Of a stretch of 64,000 nucleotides of DNA, positions 17,311-28,205 are shown in pieces; positions within the stretch are counted from its first letter, which is position 1; every line of letters begins with the position of its first letter. The stretch is from assembly GCF_963676275.1 (NCBI RefSeq), contig NZ_OY781091.1, positions 2,892,775 to 2,956,774 of the forward strand, read 5' to 3'. Under the pieces are notes generated by a model. That model did not search any database and had not been told where the DNA came from. It saw only the letters and a program-made list of their open reading frames with translations. Source of the DNA: an uncultured Cohaesibacter sp. (GTDB lineage Bacteria; Pseudomonadota; Alphaproteobacteria; Rhizobiales; Cohaesibacteraceae). The position numbers and the translations under genes are program-made.

Positions 17311-18867
17311 ATGGCTGAAAGGTCCAGAAAAGAGAACCCCGCTCCCCTTTTCCGAGAGGTGCCCTTTCACAATCCGGCAGAGCTTCTGGCATCATTGCAG
17401 GGGCAGGATTATCTGGCATTGCTGGATAGTGCCGCCCGGTCTCCCCGACTTGGCCGCTATTCCTATCTGGCATTCGCGCCCTTTGCGGTCTTTCGCTCCT
17501 CTGGCGGCATCGCCTATTGGAACGACACAAGGCTTGATGATCCCCCCTTCGTCGCCCTGAACAGAAAGCTCGGTGAATATCGTCTGGCAACGACAATCGC
17601 GACTTCAAAAGAAAACCAGTTCCCTCCCTTTCAGGGGGGCGCTTTGGGCTATTTGTCCTATGAAGCCGGACGCTTGCTGGAAAAACTTCCACAAACCACA
17701 CGAGATGGCGAAATGGGTGCGGATATTCTCCTGCCCTTCTATGATCTCGTGCTCGCGGTGGACCATTTCGCAGGTTTTGGCAATGCTCCGGCCGCCCCAC
17801 GCGCAAACGATACCGCCTCGCCCCGCGCTTTCGTCTTCTCCTCCGGCTGGCCCCATGAGGGCAAGGATCGGGAGCTGCATGCCGAAAAGCGCCTTGACTG
17901 GTTTTGCGACAAGCTGGCAGAGGCCAGCAAGAACATTTCCCCGCATCATTCGATACCATCCCCAATAAGCGGCTGGCAGTCAGACAAGCCCCGTGCGGTC
18001 TTTGAACAATCTATCGAGAAAACGCGGGACCATATCCGTCAGGGCGACATTTTTCAGGCCAATATCACCCAGCGTTTTTCCGCGCGCATGCCGGACGCCC
18101 CCAATGCGTCACCGCTCGACTATTATCATGCCCTGCGCGCCCATAATGCAGCTCCCTTCGCCGCCTATCTCGCCTTTGCCGATCATGTGATTGCCTCAAG
18201 CTCGCCGGAGCGCTTCATCACCCTTGATGCAGATGACCATGTTGAGACGCGCCCGATCAAGGGAACGGCCCCCAGAGACCTTGCCGATCCGCAAAAAGAC
18301 AAGATGCTGGCTCGGCAGTTGATGCAAAGCGAGAAAGACCGCGCCGAAAATATCATGATCACGGACCTGATGCGCAATGACCTTTCCCGTGTCTGCGAGA
18401 CGGGCAGCATCAGGGTGCCGCAGCTTTGTGCGCTGGAGAGTTATGCACGGGTGCATCATCTGGTATCGGTGATAACCGGTCGCCTGAAAATCCCGCATGG
18501 TGCCGTCGCCCTTCTTGCAGCCTCTTTTCCCGGCGGCTCCATAACCGGAGCGCCAAAGATCCGCGCCATGGAAATCATTTCCGCGCTGGAAGACCTGCCT
18601 CGCGGCGTCTATTGCGGTAGCATCGGCTATCTCGGCTTTGACGGCGCGATGGATACCAACATCGCCATAAGGACGGTAACCTTCAAGGCTGGCATGGCCC
18701 ACTTCAATGTCGGCGGAGGCATAACCATCCTGTCCGATCCGGCAGCAGAATATGAAGAATGCCTGCACAAGGCTTCTGCCCTGTTCAAGGCCTTCGGCAC
18801 GTCGCTGGAAGCTGAAAGGGCAATGCTGGAGCAACGCCCCATGCGGCAGGACAGAGGGCCGTCATGA
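17311..18867 (+). CDS. pabB: Aminodeoxychorismate synthase component I
   Basis: Converts chorismate plus ammonia to 4-amino-4-deoxychorismate for folate synthesis. The chorismate-binding domain spans about residues 225-500. PIKGT at 315-319, with K317, distinguishes PabB from anthranilate synthase (PIAGT). The domain ends with the conserved GGGIT segment. A degenerate N-terminal domain precedes it, giving 518 residues. The stop codon overlaps the pabA start by four bases (ATGA), so the subunits are translationally coupled. Confidence 0.93.
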   Translation: MAERSRKENPAPLFREVPFHNPAELLASLQGQDYLALLDSAARSPRLGRYSYLAFAPFAVFRSSGGIAYWNDTRLDDPPFVALNRKLGEYRLATTIATSKENQFPPFQGGALGYLSYEAGRLLEKLPQTTRDGEMGADILLPFYDLVLAVDHFAGFGNAPAAPRANDTASPRAFVFSSGWPHEGKDRELHAEKRLDWFCDKLAEASKNISPHHSIPSPISGWQSDKPRAVFEQSIEKTRDHIRQGDIFQANITQRFSARMPDAPNASPLDYYHALRAHNAAPFAAYLAFADHVIASSSPERFITLDADDHVETRPIKGTAPRDLADPQKDKMLARQLMQSEKDRAENIMITDLMRNDLSRVCETGSIRVPQLCALESYARVHHLVSVITGRLKIPHGAVALLAASFPGGSITGAPKIRAMEIISALEDLPRGVYCGSIGYLGFDGAMDTNIAIRTVTFKAGMAHFNVGGGITILSDPAAEYEECLHKASALFKAFGTSLEAERAMLEQRPMRQDRGPS

Positions 18868-19484
18868 TCCTCATTCTCGACAATTACGATTCCTTCGTCT
18901 TCAACCTTGCCCGCTATTGCGAAGAGCTGGGCGAGCCGGTCACCGTCTATCGCAATGATACCCTTGAAGTGAGCGACATTGCCCGCCTTGCCCCCGACGC
19001 CATTCTGCTCTCGCCCGGCCCCGGCAGACCGGAAGATGCCGGCATCATGATAGATCTGATCCGGCATTTCTCGGGCCATATTCCCATTCTGGGCATCTGC
19101 CTTGGCCATCAGGCCATCGGCCATGCCTTTGGCGGCCAGATCGTGCTTGCCAGAGAGCCGATGCATGGCCGCGCCAGCATGATAAGCCATGAGGGCAAGG
19201 GGATTTTCGATGGTATCAAAGGGCCGCTCCGGGTGGCCCGCTATCATTCACTGGTCATCGCTCAGCAAAGCATGCCGCCAGCCTTACAGGTGACCGCCAG
19301 CTCCGAGGACGGAGAGATCATGGCGATCACCCATCGAGACCATATAACCATCGGCCTGCAATTCCATCCAGAATCGATTCTGACCGACAAGGGCCATGAT
19401 CTGATCGCCAATTTCATCACCATGATGCAGCATCACAAACCATCAGCTCTCCCCGTTCAGCCTGAAAGGGAAACAGCCCCATGA
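18864..19484 (+). CDS. pabA: Aminodeoxychorismate/anthranilate synthase component II (glutamine amidotransferase)
   Basis: Class I glutamine amidotransferase that supplies ammonia to PabB. The nucleophile is C79 in GICLGHQAIG, and the catalytic His-Glu is in LQFHPES. N-terminal LDNYDSFVFN and LLSPGPGRPEDAG are typical of PabA/TrpG. At 206 residues it has normal length. Overlap with pabB and pabC by four bases each places it in a folate operon, supporting the PabA reading; in some bacteria one subunit also serves TrpE. Confidence 0.93.
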   Translation: MILILDNYDSFVFNLARYCEELGEPVTVYRNDTLEVSDIARLAPDAILLSPGPGRPEDAGIMIDLIRHFSGHIPILGICLGHQAIGHAFGGQIVLAREPMHGRASMISHEGKGIFDGIKGPLRVARYHSLVIAQQSMPPALQVTASSEDGEIMAITHRDHITIGLQFHPESILTDKGHDLIANFITMMQHHKPSALPVQPERETAP

Positions 19485-20350
19485 AAGCGGCAATCCTCAA
19501 TGGCAAGCTCTATCAGGGCGACGCCTGCGACAGACTGACCATATCGGCAGCCGATCGCGGCTTTCTGCTCGGTGACGGCCTGTTTGAAACCCTGCCCGTC
19601 CTCAATGGTCATCCCCTCTGGTGGCCAGAGCATCGCCAGCGCCTCAATGAAAGCGCCCAGTTGCTTGATTTGCCCGTCAACGAGGAGGTGCTTGAGGATG
19701 GCATCTCCCAGCTATGCACTCTTTCTTTTCAGGCAGAGCCGTCAAACGCGATATTGCGCATTGCCCTGTCGCGTGGCGCAGGTGGGCGCGGACTATTGCC
19801 TCCCGCGAGCCCCAGCCCGACCCTTTTGGCCACGCTCACTCCGCTGCCCCAAAACCTTGCCTTTGAAGATATGAAGCTTGCCAGCTGCGGCATCCGGCGC
19901 AATGAATATTCGATTACCGCCCGCATCAAGAGCAGCAATTATCTCGACAATATCCAGGCCGCCCGCGAGGCAGAAGCGGCGGGAGCGGATGACGCATTGC
20001 TGCGCAACACATACGGCTCCATCGCCTCGACCAGCATCGGCAACATCTTCGCCCTTTTCGGCAAATGCCTTATCACACCGCCACTTGCAGATGGGGTGCT
20101 TGCTGGCGTCATGCGCGGCCAGTTGCTCAGCCTTGCCCCGCAATGGGGCTTTGAGGTCGTCGAAGCATCGCTGGCACCTGAGGACGCAAAAAAGGCTGAT
20201 GGCCTGTTCATGACCAACAGCCTTCGCTTCATCCGCCGGGTGACAGCGCTGGACGGGCATGCCTTCCCGTCAGCAACAAACGACCCGATTGCACAATTGC
20301 AATCAGCCCTCAGAGCCCATATAGCCAAGCTGACCGGCGCAGCCCTCTAG
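19481..20350 (+). CDS. Class IV aminotransferase-fold protein, probable aminodeoxychorismate lyase
   Basis: A 289-residue fold-type IV PLP enzyme. The PLP lysine is K150 in ARIKSSNYLDN, and DRGFLLGDGLFET at the N-terminus is the family hallmark. PLP-phosphate contacts lie around STSIGNIF. Because it follows pabB and pabA with a four-base overlap, the likely reaction is release of pyruvate from aminodeoxychorismate to give 4-aminobenzoate (PabC). A branched-chain or D-amino acid aminotransferase cannot be excluded from sequence alone. Confidence 0.88.
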   Translation: MKAAILNGKLYQGDACDRLTISAADRGFLLGDGLFETLPVLNGHPLWWPEHRQRLNESAQLLDLPVNEEVLEDGISQLCTLSFQAEPSNAILRIALSRGAGGRGLLPPASPSPTLLATLTPLPQNLAFEDMKLASCGIRRNEYSITARIKSSNYLDNIQAAREAEAAGADDALLRNTYGSIASTSIGNIFALFGKCLITPPLADGVLAGVMRGQLLSLAPQWGFEVVEASLAPEDAKKADGLFMTNSLRFIRRVTALDGHAFPSATNDPIAQLQSALRAHIAKLTGAAL

Positions 20351-20367
20351 GTGCTCCTATCGGGGCA

Positions 20368-20886
20368 TTATTTCAACCAGTCCTCGCAGCGCGGCGCCTG
20401 CTGGTCGCCCCATGGCATGATGGGCACGGTCGAGGTCGAATTCTTCGGGCTGCCTTCGATCAACTTGTCTGAATAGCTCAAATATACCAGCACGTTGCGC
20501 TTCTTGTCACAGCCGCGCACGATGCGCATTTTCTTGAAGAAAAGCGAACGGCGCTGCTCGAACATCTCTTCGCCCTGCTCGAATTTTTCCTTGAAGCTAA
20601 TGGGGCCAACCTGACGGCAGGCCAGAGAAATGTCGGACACTTCCTCGGCAACACCCAGCATGCCAGAAACGCCTCCCTTTTCCGGTACCGTATAATGGCA
20701 GGCAACGCCCTCCACCAGAGGATCATCAATGGCATAGGTCGCCAGCTTGTGATCCGGAGTGAGAAGTTTCCAGACGGTCGATTTCTTGAAAATCAGCTCC
20801 GGCCCATCGGCGGCAAAAGCCGCCCCAGCCCCGACAGACAGAGCCAGAAAGGCCCCGGTTAACATACGAATAGTCATGCGAAACAT
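20368..20886 (-). CDS. creA: CreA family periplasmic protein
   Basis: A 172-residue protein with a clear signal peptide (MFRMTIRMLTGAFLALSVGA, cleavage probably after AAFAA). The mature part has the CreA features YAIDDPLVEGVACHYT, a cysteine-containing ISLACRQVGPI and a late KKMRIVRGCDKKRNVLVYLSYSDKL. CreA is conserved but uncharacterised. I chose the ATG at 20886, which places the signal sequence at the N-terminus. It converges on pabC with 17 bp between stops. Confidence 0.9.
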   Translation of the reverse strand: MFRMTIRMLTGAFLALSVGAGAAFAADGPELIFKKSTVWKLLTPDHKLATYAIDDPLVEGVACHYTVPEKGGVSGMLGVAEEVSDISLACRQVGPISFKEKFEQGEEMFEQRRSLFFKKMRIVRGCDKKRNVLVYLSYSDKLIEGSPKNSTSTVPIMPWGDQQAPRCEDWLK

Positions 20887-21267
20887 GTTCAAATCCTGCT
20901 TGCTATCTGGTCTCGACCCGCTCACACCCGTTGGCTGACAAGGCTTGGTCTTGCCGTCCTCATGGCGCGGCGAGCAGCCGGTCCCCTGTTTGAGCCTCAA
21001 ATGCGAAATTTATGTGCTCGCCCGGCTCTTCAATCACAGATATAGGAAATCGAACGTGAAATGCGAGCCCTTTTGCCTTTCTCTTCCCCCTTCGGTTGCC
21101 TTGCCCGCGCTTTGCGAGAAAGCAAATAGCCATTGGCCATAAGCAATTTCTATGGGGGCTTTGTCTTGTTTTGAAGAGAAAATTGCGATAGGAAGGGCGC
21201 AAATCAGTCTATGTACGTATCCCGATATATTCGGGCAAATGCAACTCCTCCCAAGGAATCCTGACTT
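20887..21267. other. creA-sulP divergent intergenic region
   Basis: No gene is visible. The region must hold promoters for the divergent creA and SulP genes. The only structured element I see is the CCCGA/TCGGG inverted repeat listed separately. Confidence 0.4.
21221..21235. promoter_or_regulatory. Inverted repeat upstream of the SulP gene
   Basis: CCCGATATATTCGGG has 5-bp arms around an AT-only spacer and ends 32 bp before the SulP start codon, where a repressor site could act. It could equally be a chance palindrome. Confidence 0.3.
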
Positions 21268-22863
21268 ATGACTTCAGAAAACGCCAGCCCGAAAGGGATG
21301 AGCGGCCGATCATTTCGTGCCATCTCGCCAGGCCAGCTCAAGACAGACACGCTTTCCGGCTTGACCGTAGCCCTCGCTCTCGTCCCTGAAGCCGTCGCCT
21401 TTGCCTTTGTGGCCCATGTTCACCCGCTGGTCGGCCTTTATGCCGCCTTCATTGTTGGCCTGATCACGGCCCTTTTCGGCGGCCGTCCGGGCATGATCTC
21501 CGGTGCAACGGGCGCCCTTGCCGTTGTCATGGTCAGTCTTGTTGTGACCCATGGCAAGGAATATCTCTTCGCCACCGTGGTTCTGATGGGTATCTTCCAG
21601 ATTTTTGCCGGCGTCATGCGCTGGGGCAAATTCATCCGCATGGTGCCCCATCCGGTGATGCTGGGCTTCGTCAATGGCCTCGCCATCGTTATCGGTCTGG
21701 CCCAGCTCAGCCAGTTCAAGGTCAAGGATGCCAGCGGCACCCTCACATGGATGACCGGTACGCCGCTCTATATCATGCTCGGCCTTGTTCTCGTCACCAT
21801 GGCCATTATCTGGCTGGCACCGAAAGTCACGAAAGCCATCCCGGCGCCGCTTCTGGCCATCGTCACCGTGTCGCTGATCGTGATCGGTTTCAATCTGGAA
21901 ATCCCGCGCGTTGGCGACATGGCACAGATCGCCGGGGGGCTGCCGGACTTTCACATACCGATGGTTCCGCTCAACCTTGAAACCCTCAGGATCATCGTCC
22001 CTTACGCCGCCATTCTGGCAGCGGTCGGCCTCATCGAAAGCCTGCTGACGCTCAATCTCGTTTCCGAAATGACCGACACCCATGGCGGCGCTTCCAAGGA
22101 ATGTGTCGCACAGGGCACCGCCAATATCGTCACCGGCTTTTTCGGCGGCATGGGTGGCTGCGCCATGATCGGCCAGTCCATGATCAATGTGAAATCAGGA
22201 GGCCGCACACGCTGGTCCGGCATTTCCGCCGCCCTGTTCCTGCTCGCTTTCATCCTGTTTGCCTCTGGCCTCATCGAGCAGATCCCGCTTGCCGCACTGG
22301 TCGGTGTCATGTTCATGGTCGTCATCGGCACCTTCGCTTGGCGCAGCCTTCAGATCATGACCAGAATTCCCCGTCATGACGCCTTCGTCATTGTGCTGGT
22401 CACCGCTGTTACCGTCTATTCCGACCTTGCCGTCGCCGTCATCGTCGGCGTCATTGTTTCAGCCCTCGTCTTTGCCTGGCAGGCGGCCAAGCGCATCGAT
22501 GTCAGCGTTGGCACCGAGGAACATGGCTGGAAAGTCTATGAACTGCGCGGCCCGCTCTTCTTTGGCTCCATCGCCAGCTTCAATGAGCAGTTCGATCCCA
22601 AATCCGACCCCGAAGATGTTGTCATCGAGTTCAAGGGTGCCCGCGTATGGGATCACTCAGCGCTGCAAGCCATTGATTCTCTGGCCAGCAAATATGAGGA
22701 ACAGGGCAAGAAGCTGCATCTGCGGCACCTTTCTCCCGATTGCAAGAACCTGCTGCAAAAGGCCGACAAATTCATCGAAGTTTCGGTCATCGACGATCCC
22801 AATTATGAGGTTGCCGTCGATTATGCCGAAATGTTCGGCAAGAAGACGGCCCCTCAGACCTAG
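21268..22863 (+). CDS. SulP family inorganic anion transporter with STAS domain
   Basis: A 531-residue inner-membrane permease with about 12 hydrophobic segments (residues about 25-400) and a C-terminal cytoplasmic STAS domain (about 420-525, starting [15 protein letters not shown]). The N-terminal [16 protein letters not shown] and [12 protein letters not shown] motifs are typical SulP. Family members move sulfate, bicarbonate or dicarboxylates; which is transported cannot be told. It is monocistronic, followed by a strong terminator. Confidence 0.93.
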   Translation: MTSENASPKGMSGRSFRAISPGQLKTDTLSGLTVALALVPEAVAFAFVAHVHPLVGLYAAFIVGLITALFGGRPGMISGATGALAVVMVSLVVTHGKEYLFATVVLMGIFQIFAGVMRWGKFIRMVPHPVMLGFVNGLAIVIGLAQLSQFKVKDASGTLTWMTGTPLYIMLGLVLVTMAIIWLAPKVTKAIPAPLLAIVTVSLIVIGFNLEIPRVGDMAQIAGGLPDFHIPMVPLNLETLRIIVPYAAILAAVGLIESLLTLNLVSEMTDTHGGASKECVAQGTANIVTGFFGGMGGCAMIGQSMINVKSGGRTRWSGISAALFLLAFILFASGLIEQIPLAALVGVMFMVVIGTFAWRSLQIMTRIPRHDAFVIVLVTAVTVYSDLAVAVIVGVIVSALVFAWQAAKRIDVSVGTEEHGWKVYELRGPLFFGSIASFNEQFDPKSDPEDVVIEFKGARVWDHSALQAIDSLASKYEEQGKKLHLRHLSPDCKNLLQKADKFIEVSVIDDPNYEVAVDYAEMFGKKTAPQT

Positions 22864-22936
22864 GGACAGAAAGCACCGGCCTGTGATCCTTTCCAGGATC
22901 AGCAGCCCTTTCCAGAACCATATCTGGGATCACATC

Positions 22937-22973
22937 AAAAAACCCCGGAAAGCCAACAGCCTTCCGGGGTTTT
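22937..22973. terminator. Bidirectional terminator
   Basis: AAAAAACCCCGGAA pairs with TTCCGGGGTTTT around an 11-base loop, giving T-runs in both directions. It lies between SulP (+) and the flavin reductase (-). Confidence 0.9.
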
Positions 22974-23013
22974 CATATCTCATTTGCAGATCCCCTGCGA
23001 CGCGCTTTTGCCT

Positions 23014-23484
23014 TCAGGCCAGCGCGCGATAGGAACCACCATAATAGAGCAGCGGCGCGCCGTCCCGCACAGCGATATCAACCACCCGCCCGAGCAGAAT
23101 GATATGGTCGCCGCCCTCGATAATCTGCTCGGTGGTGCAATCAATATGGGCCAGTGCGCCCTCAATCAGCGGCGCTCCGGTTTGCGCGATGCTCCATGCG
23201 ATCTGCTCGAAGCGATCTTCCGCCATGGCAGCGAAAAGATTGGAGGCAAGCTCCTGTTCCGCGCTCAGAATGCTGACCCCATAAAAGCCGCTTTTTCTGA
23301 AAGCATCAAGCTGCACGGACCGCTTGTCCAGCGACCAGAGCACAAGCGGCGGATCCAGCGACACCGAATTGAAGCTGTTCACGGTAAGCCCCATCGGAAC
23401 CCCGTTCTCGTCCATGGTCGTAACAATGGCGATGCCGGTGGCAAACTGGCCGAGCGCCTTACGAAACTCAGTTGCTTCAATCAT
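23014..23484 (-). CDS. Flavin reductase family protein
   Basis: A 156-residue FMN-binding split-barrel protein of the HpaC/flavin reductase-like family. The N-terminal LGQFATGIAIVTT, the GLTVNSFNSVSLDPPLVLWSL strand and GRVVDI near the end are diagnostic. Such proteins reduce FMN or FAD with NAD(P)H to feed two-component monooxygenases. No partner monooxygenase is adjacent, so the pathway is unknown. Confidence 0.9.
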   Translation of the reverse strand: MIEATEFRKALGQFATGIAIVTTMDENGVPMGLTVNSFNSVSLDPPLVLWSLDKRSVQLDAFRKSGFYGVSILSAEQELASNLFAAMAEDRFEQIAWSIAQTGAPLIEGALAHIDCTTEQIIEGGDHIILLGRVVDIAVRDGAPLLYYGGSYRALA

Positions 23485-23873
23485 AAAACTATCCAGACAA
23501 TTTCATTCATGTGACGGTCTTTCTCCAAAAGCAAACGCATGGATAAACCGATTTTCCACGGGTTCATACCGTAGTTTCCCATAGCAGGACAAGGGAAAAT
23601 CCGACAAGTTGCAGTCATCAGCCTCTGAAACCGGTTTGCAATTTGTCACGCTCAACAAAATCATCCGGAAATTTCCTGAATTTTCCTTGAATGCAAAAAG
23701 ACAGGCAGACAAAAATGACTATAATTTTGCCTCAATCGGAAGTGATTCTGCATCTGCGAACCACAAATTTGCTCCATAATTGCCACCATTTCGCAAACGC
23801 GATGCAGACCGGTTGGCAATTTCATGGTTGAGCCGCCAAACACAAGACAGACACAAGAAATTCGGGATCAGAG
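23485..23873. other. Intergenic region between divergent genes
   Basis: 389 bp between the flavin reductase (-) and the DUF2865 gene (+). No gene or clear structured element was recognised; it presumably holds both promoters. Confidence 0.4.
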
Positions 23874-24989
23874 ATGAAAAGGCGCGCAAGTTTAGCCGGA
23901 CTGTTTTCAGTTGCGCTGCTGGCAACATTGCCTGCGGCGGCGCAAACCTCTTGGGCGCCGAACGCCCAGCTCTGTGCGCAGCTGGAAGGCGACCTCGCCC
24001 AGCTCCAGCGCGGCGGCAACTCGGCCTCTTCCCGCAATTTCCAGAAATATGATGCCGCCATCCATAAACAACGGGCCGAACTGGACAATGCCGAGGCCCG
24101 CGCCAAACGCGATGCCTGTTATGGCGGCAGCGTCTTCCTGTTTCGCAGAACACCGAAAGCCACCTGCCCGGCCCTCATCAAGCATATCGACAAGATGAAG
24201 CAAAATCTGGCCAAGCTGGAAAGCAAGCGCAATCAATATGCGCCGCCTCCCAGCGATAGCGGCCCGATGAAGGCACAGATTCTCAACCAGCTGGCACAGG
24301 CAGGCTGCGGCGAGCAATATCAGCCTTTTGCCCAGCCCATCAGGCAACAGCGCCGCGGCCTTTTCGGCGCACTGTTTGGCAATGACTATTCCATTCGCGA
24401 ATATAATCTGAAGAATTATGATATCCCGCAGATTGGCACCTACCGGACCGTTTGCGTGCGCTCATGCGACGGGTTTTTCTTCCCCATAAGCTTTTCGACC
24501 ACCCAGAGCGGTTTCGAACGGGACGCCCAGATGTGCCAATCCAGCTGCCCCGGCTCGGACGCCCAGCTCTATGTCTATCGCAATCCCGGCGAGACAAGCG
24601 ACGAGATGGTTTCCCTGTCCGGTCAGCCCTATCAGGCTCTGGAGACGGCTTATCTCTACAAGAAGCAATATGTGCAGGGCTGCTCCTGTCAGGCCCCCGC
24701 CAGCCAGCTTGCTGCCATTACCAACAGCGATGTTGGCGTCGACATGACACCGGCTCCGCAATATACGCCACGCGCAACACTTCAGGATGCCCCCAGCCTT
24801 CCGAGCGTGCCATTGCCTTCGCCCAAACAGACCGCAATGATTGATCCCGACACGCAGGACATGGCACGCTACGGCATGAAATTCGAGCCCTATCAACCGC
24901 CGGAAGTCAGCGCGGACGCCAGTTCTGTCCGCACTGCCGATGGTCGTTCTATCAGGATAGTCGGTCCACGCTTCTTTGGTAACCAATAA
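23874..24989 (+). CDS. DUF2865 domain periplasmic protein
   Basis: A 371-residue exported protein with a signal peptide (cleavage near AAAQ, residues 21-24), a coiled, charged N-terminal region (30-125) and the DUF2865 core (about 185-275) containing [17 protein letters not shown] and [15 protein letters not shown] with paired cysteines probably forming disulfides. The family is found mainly in Rhizobiales and is uncharacterised. The last 38 bp overlap the 3' end of gltX on the opposite strand. Confidence 0.88.
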   Translation: MKRRASLAGLFSVALLATLPAAAQTSWAPNAQLCAQLEGDLAQLQRGGNSASSRNFQKYDAAIHKQRAELDNAEARAKRDACYGGSVFLFRRTPKATCPALIKHIDKMKQNLAKLESKRNQYAPPPSDSGPMKAQILNQLAQAGCGEQYQPFAQPIRQQRRGLFGALFGNDYSIREYNLKNYDIPQIGTYRTVCVRSCDGFFFPISFSTTQSGFERDAQMCQSSCPGSDAQLYVYRNPGETSDEMVSLSGQPYQALETAYLYKKQYVQGCSCQAPASQLAAITNSDVGVDMTPAPQYTPRATLQDAPSLPSVPLPSPKQTAMIDPDTQDMARYGMKFEPYQPPEVSADASSVRTADGRSIRIVGPRFFGNQ

Positions 24990-26292
24990 GGGGCAGGAAG
25001 GCAGCCAGCTCTGGCCCGTGTGAACGGCCGGTCAATGCCACGCGCAGCGGCATGAAGAGCGTTTTCCCCTTCCGTCCTGTCTCGGACTTCAGGGCAGAAG
25101 TCCAGCTTTTCCAGGTTGCTTCATCCCAAGGCTCCTGCGGCAACAGCGCCAGCGCTCTGGCATAGAAATCCGCATCCGCAGGATCTTTCTCCACCGCGTC
25201 TTCCGGCAGGCCCTCATGGGCAATGGACCACCAGTCCTTTACATCGGGCAAGCGCTCGATATTGCCGCGCACCGCATGCCAGAAGGCCTCGCCCCCTTCG
25301 ATGCCCAGAGCAGCCAGCCGCCCGGCAACCGCCTCATAGCCGGTTTCATGCAGAATGCGCGCATTCAGATGCACCAGATCAGCGATGTCGAATTTGGAAG
25401 CAGAGCGGGACACCTTGTCGAGCGCGAACAGGTCGGCCAGCGCGGCCATATCCGCCAGAGGCTGAACGGATTCCGATGTACCATTCAGAACCGCGAAAAT
25501 GGCAACAGACAGAGGCTCATAGCCATCTTCACGCATGGAGCGGATGGAAAGAGAGCCGAGCCGCTTGGATAGTCCCTCACCGCTGGCATTGATGATCAGA
25601 TTGTGGTGGGCGAACTGCGGCACCTTGTCTGTCAACAGCTCGAAAATCTGGATCTGCACCGCCGTATTGGTCACATGATCATCGCCACGAATCACCATGG
25701 TAACCCCCATGTCGACATCGTCGATCACGGAGGGCAGCGTGTAAAGATAGGTGCCATCTTCACGAATGAGCACCGGATCGGAGACACTATCACACTCAAT
25801 GCTCTGGGTGCCGCGCACTCCGTCTTCCCAAGTTACGCTTTTCTGATCAAGAAGGAAGCGCCAATGGGGCTTGCGCCCCTCGGCTTCATAGGCCGCAATC
25901 TGTTCTGCGCTCAGTTCCAGCGCGGCACGGTCATAAACCGGAGGCAGACCGCGAGCACGCTGGCGCTTGCGTTTGCGATCCAGCTCATCAGCGCTCTCAT
26001 AGCAGGCATAGAGCCGCCCCATATCCTTGAGCTTTTGGGCAACCGCATCATAGGCTTCCATCCGCGCGGACTGTCGCTCGACACGATCCGGCGTCACCCC
26101 GAGCCAGGCCAGATCTTCGGCGATATTATCGGCATATTCCTGTCTGGAGCGCTCGGCATCGGTGTCATCGAAACGCAGGATGAACTGGCCGCCGGTTTTC
26201 TGAGCCACAAGCCAGTTGATCAGCGCAGGCCTTGCATTGCCAATATGGATATTTCCCGTCGGGGACGGAGCGAAACGAACGATTTCAGCCAT
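24952..26292 (-). CDS. gltX: Glutamate--tRNA ligase
   Basis: Class I synthetase of 446 residues. HIGN is at 16-19 ([14 protein letters not shown]), and the KMSKS equivalent is [10 protein letters not shown]. In alphaproteobacteria GluRS often also charges tRNA-Gln with glutamate, which GatCAB then amidates; gatC, gatA and gatB are all in this window. That non-discriminating role is inferred, because the anticodon-binding residues cannot be judged by eye. The 3' end overlaps the convergent DUF2865 gene. It follows nadE with a 44-bp gap on the same strand. Confidence 0.94.
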   Translation of the reverse strand: MAEIVRFAPSPTGNIHIGNARPALINWLVAQKTGGQFILRFDDTDAERSRQEYADNIAEDLAWLGVTPDRVERQSARMEAYDAVAQKLKDMGRLYACYESADELDRKRKRQRARGLPPVYDRAALELSAEQIAAYEAEGRKPHWRFLLDQKSVTWEDGVRGTQSIECDSVSDPVLIREDGTYLYTLPSVIDDVDMGVTMVIRGDDHVTNTAVQIQIFELLTDKVPQFAHHNLIINASGEGLSKRLGSLSIRSMREDGYEPLSVAIFAVLNGTSESVQPLADMAALADLFALDKVSRSASKFDIADLVHLNARILHETGYEAVAGRLAALGIEGGEAFWHAVRGNIERLPDVKDWWSIAHEGLPEDAVEKDPADADFYARALALLPQEPWDEATWKSWTSALKSETGRKGKTLFMPLRVALTGRSHGPELAAFLPLIGYQRSVDRLS

Positions 26293-26336
26293 CAGGCAGA
26301 TTTCCTTAGATTGATTTTTCGGGCCGGACAGAGTAT

Positions 26337-27995
26337 TCAGCCCCGGTCACGGAACCCGTTGGTAATTGGATAGCGCCGATCACGGCCGAAATTCTTGTCG
26401 CTGAGCTTGACGCCCGGAGCCGACTGGCGGCGCTTATATTCCGCGATATAGAGCAGATGCTCGATACGGCGGACCAGTTCGGCTCCATGCCCCCGCTCGA
26501 CAATCTCGTCGATGCCCATTTCCTTCTCGACAAGGCATTCGAGAATGTCATCCAGAACCGGATATTCGGGCAGACTGTCCTGATCGGTCTGATTCTCGCG
26601 CAGCTCGGCGGTCGGTGCCTTGGAAATGATGTTGGCGGGGATGACCTCACCAACCGGTCCCAACGCGCCATCGGGCCTGTTTTCATTGCGCCATGCGGCC
26701 AGATGGTAGACCGCCATCTTGTAGAGATCCTTGATCGGATTGAAACCGCCATTCATGTCGCCATAGAGCGTGGCATAGCCGACAGACATCTCGGACTTGT
26801 TGCCGGTGGTGACGACCATATTGCCGAACTTGTTGGAAATCGCCATCAGGATCGTACCGCGCGCGCGAGACTGCAGATTCTCTTCCGTAATCCCCGCATC
26901 GGTCCCCTCGAACAGGCCCGACAAGGCGTCTGAAAAGCCTTCGACCGGCTTGACGATATCGACGATATCATAGCGCACGCCCAGAGCCTTGGCACAATCG
27001 GCCGCATCCTTGAGGCTCTCATCGGAGGTGTAACGATAGGGCAGCATCACGCAATGAACCCGCTCCGCCCCCAGCGCATCGACGGCAAGCGCCGCGCAGA
27101 TGGCAGAATCGATGCCGCCTGAAAGGCCGAGCACCACGCCGGGGAAACGGTTCTTGTTGACATAGTCCCGCAGGCCCAGCATGCAGGCCGACCAGGCGCT
27201 GGCATCGCGGTCCATCACCGGCTCGATGGGGCCGGACAGCTTCCATTTGCCATCGATACGCTCGGCAACAAGCAACTGCTGATCCTCGGCAAAGCCAACC
27301 ATCTGCATCGCGAGTGAGCGATCTCCGTTCAGCGCAAAGGAAGCACCATCAAAAACCAGTTCGTCCTGCCCGCCAACCTGATTGAGATAGACCAGCGGCA
27401 ATTCGGTTTCGATCACCCGCTGAATGGCAACCTGCTGGCGCACTTCCCATTTATCCAGATTGAAGGGCGAGCCATTTGGCACCACCAGCATCTCGGCCCC
27501 CGTCTCGGCCAGACATTCGCAAACCTCGATATCCCAGATATCCTCGCAAATGGGCACCCCGACGGCTACACCGCGCAGATTGATCGGGCCGGGCATCGGA
27601 CCGGCATCAAAGACACGCTTCTCATCGAAAACGCCATAATTGGGCAGATCCGCCTTGTAGCGCACGGCCTGAACTTCGCCATTATCGAGAAGGCAGACCG
27701 CATTATAAACCCGTTCTCCTTCCGGCCATGGCGTGCCGATCAGAATGGCAGGCGCCTCCCCTTCGGTCAGCGCGGCCAGCTCTTCGACCTGTTCGCGGCA
27801 TGCAGTCTGGAAGGCAGGTTTGAGAACCAGATCTTCTGGCGGATAGCCGGACATGAACAATTCGCTCAGCACCAGACAATCGGCCCCCTGTTCGGTCGCC
27901 TTCTTGTGCGCTGCGCGGGCCATTTCGGCGTTACCCGCAATATCCCCCAGATGGGGGTTGAGTTGAGCAAGGCTGAAAACGAGTCTTTCGGTCAC
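26337..27995 (-). CDS. nadE: Glutamine-dependent NAD+ synthase
   Basis: Amidates deamido-NAD using glutamine. The N-terminal nitrilase-fold glutaminase has the triad E45, K114 and C150 (PICEDIWD). The C-terminal synthetase domain has the ATP-pyrophosphatase loop SGGIDSA near residue 290 and the [13 protein letters not shown] motif. Length is 552 residues. I prefer the GTG start at 27995 ([11 protein letters not shown]), because AGGA lies about seven bases before it and the TTG six codons earlier has no such site. Confidence 0.94.
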   Translation of the reverse strand: MTERLVFSLAQLNPHLGDIAGNAEMARAAHKKATEQGADCLVLSELFMSGYPPEDLVLKPAFQTACREQVEELAALTEGEAPAILIGTPWPEGERVYNAVCLLDNGEVQAVRYKADLPNYGVFDEKRVFDAGPMPGPINLRGVAVGVPICEDIWDIEVCECLAETGAEMLVVPNGSPFNLDKWEVRQQVAIQRVIETELPLVYLNQVGGQDELVFDGASFALNGDRSLAMQMVGFAEDQQLLVAERIDGKWKLSGPIEPVMDRDASAWSACMLGLRDYVNKNRFPGVVLGLSGGIDSAICAALAVDALGAERVHCVMLPYRYTSDESLKDAADCAKALGVRYDIVDIVKPVEGFSDALSGLFEGTDAGITEENLQSRARGTILMAISNKFGNMVVTTGNKSEMSVGYATLYGDMNGGFNPIKDLYKMAVYHLAAWRNENRPDGALGPVGEVIPANIISKAPTAELRENQTDQDSLPEYPVLDDILECLVEKEMGIDEIVERGHGAELVRRIEHLLYIAEYKRRQSAPGVKLSDKNFGRDRRYPITNGFRDRG

Positions 27996-28149
27996 GGCGC
28001 GATCCTGTATCAATGGAGTCTAGAGTCTGAGAGCCTACAAACTCTCAGCTAATGGTATAAAGCCAGAGAAGCCGATAATCCAATGTAAAGTGACACGGGC
28101 AGCCATCCTGTTCCCCCGCAAATTGGATAGTCAGCCCCCTTGGCGCACG

Positions 28150-28180
28150 CAAAAGAAAGGCCCGACATGATGCCGGGCCT
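28150..28180 (-). terminator. Rho-independent terminator of the DAHP synthase gene
   Basis: On the minus strand AGGCCCGGCAT and its partner ATGTCGGGCCT form a stem with a T-rich tail TTTCTTTT. It begins 26 bp after the stop codon. Confidence 0.85.
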
Positions 28181-28205
28181 TCGCTTTAAACAAAGAGATA
28201 TCAGC

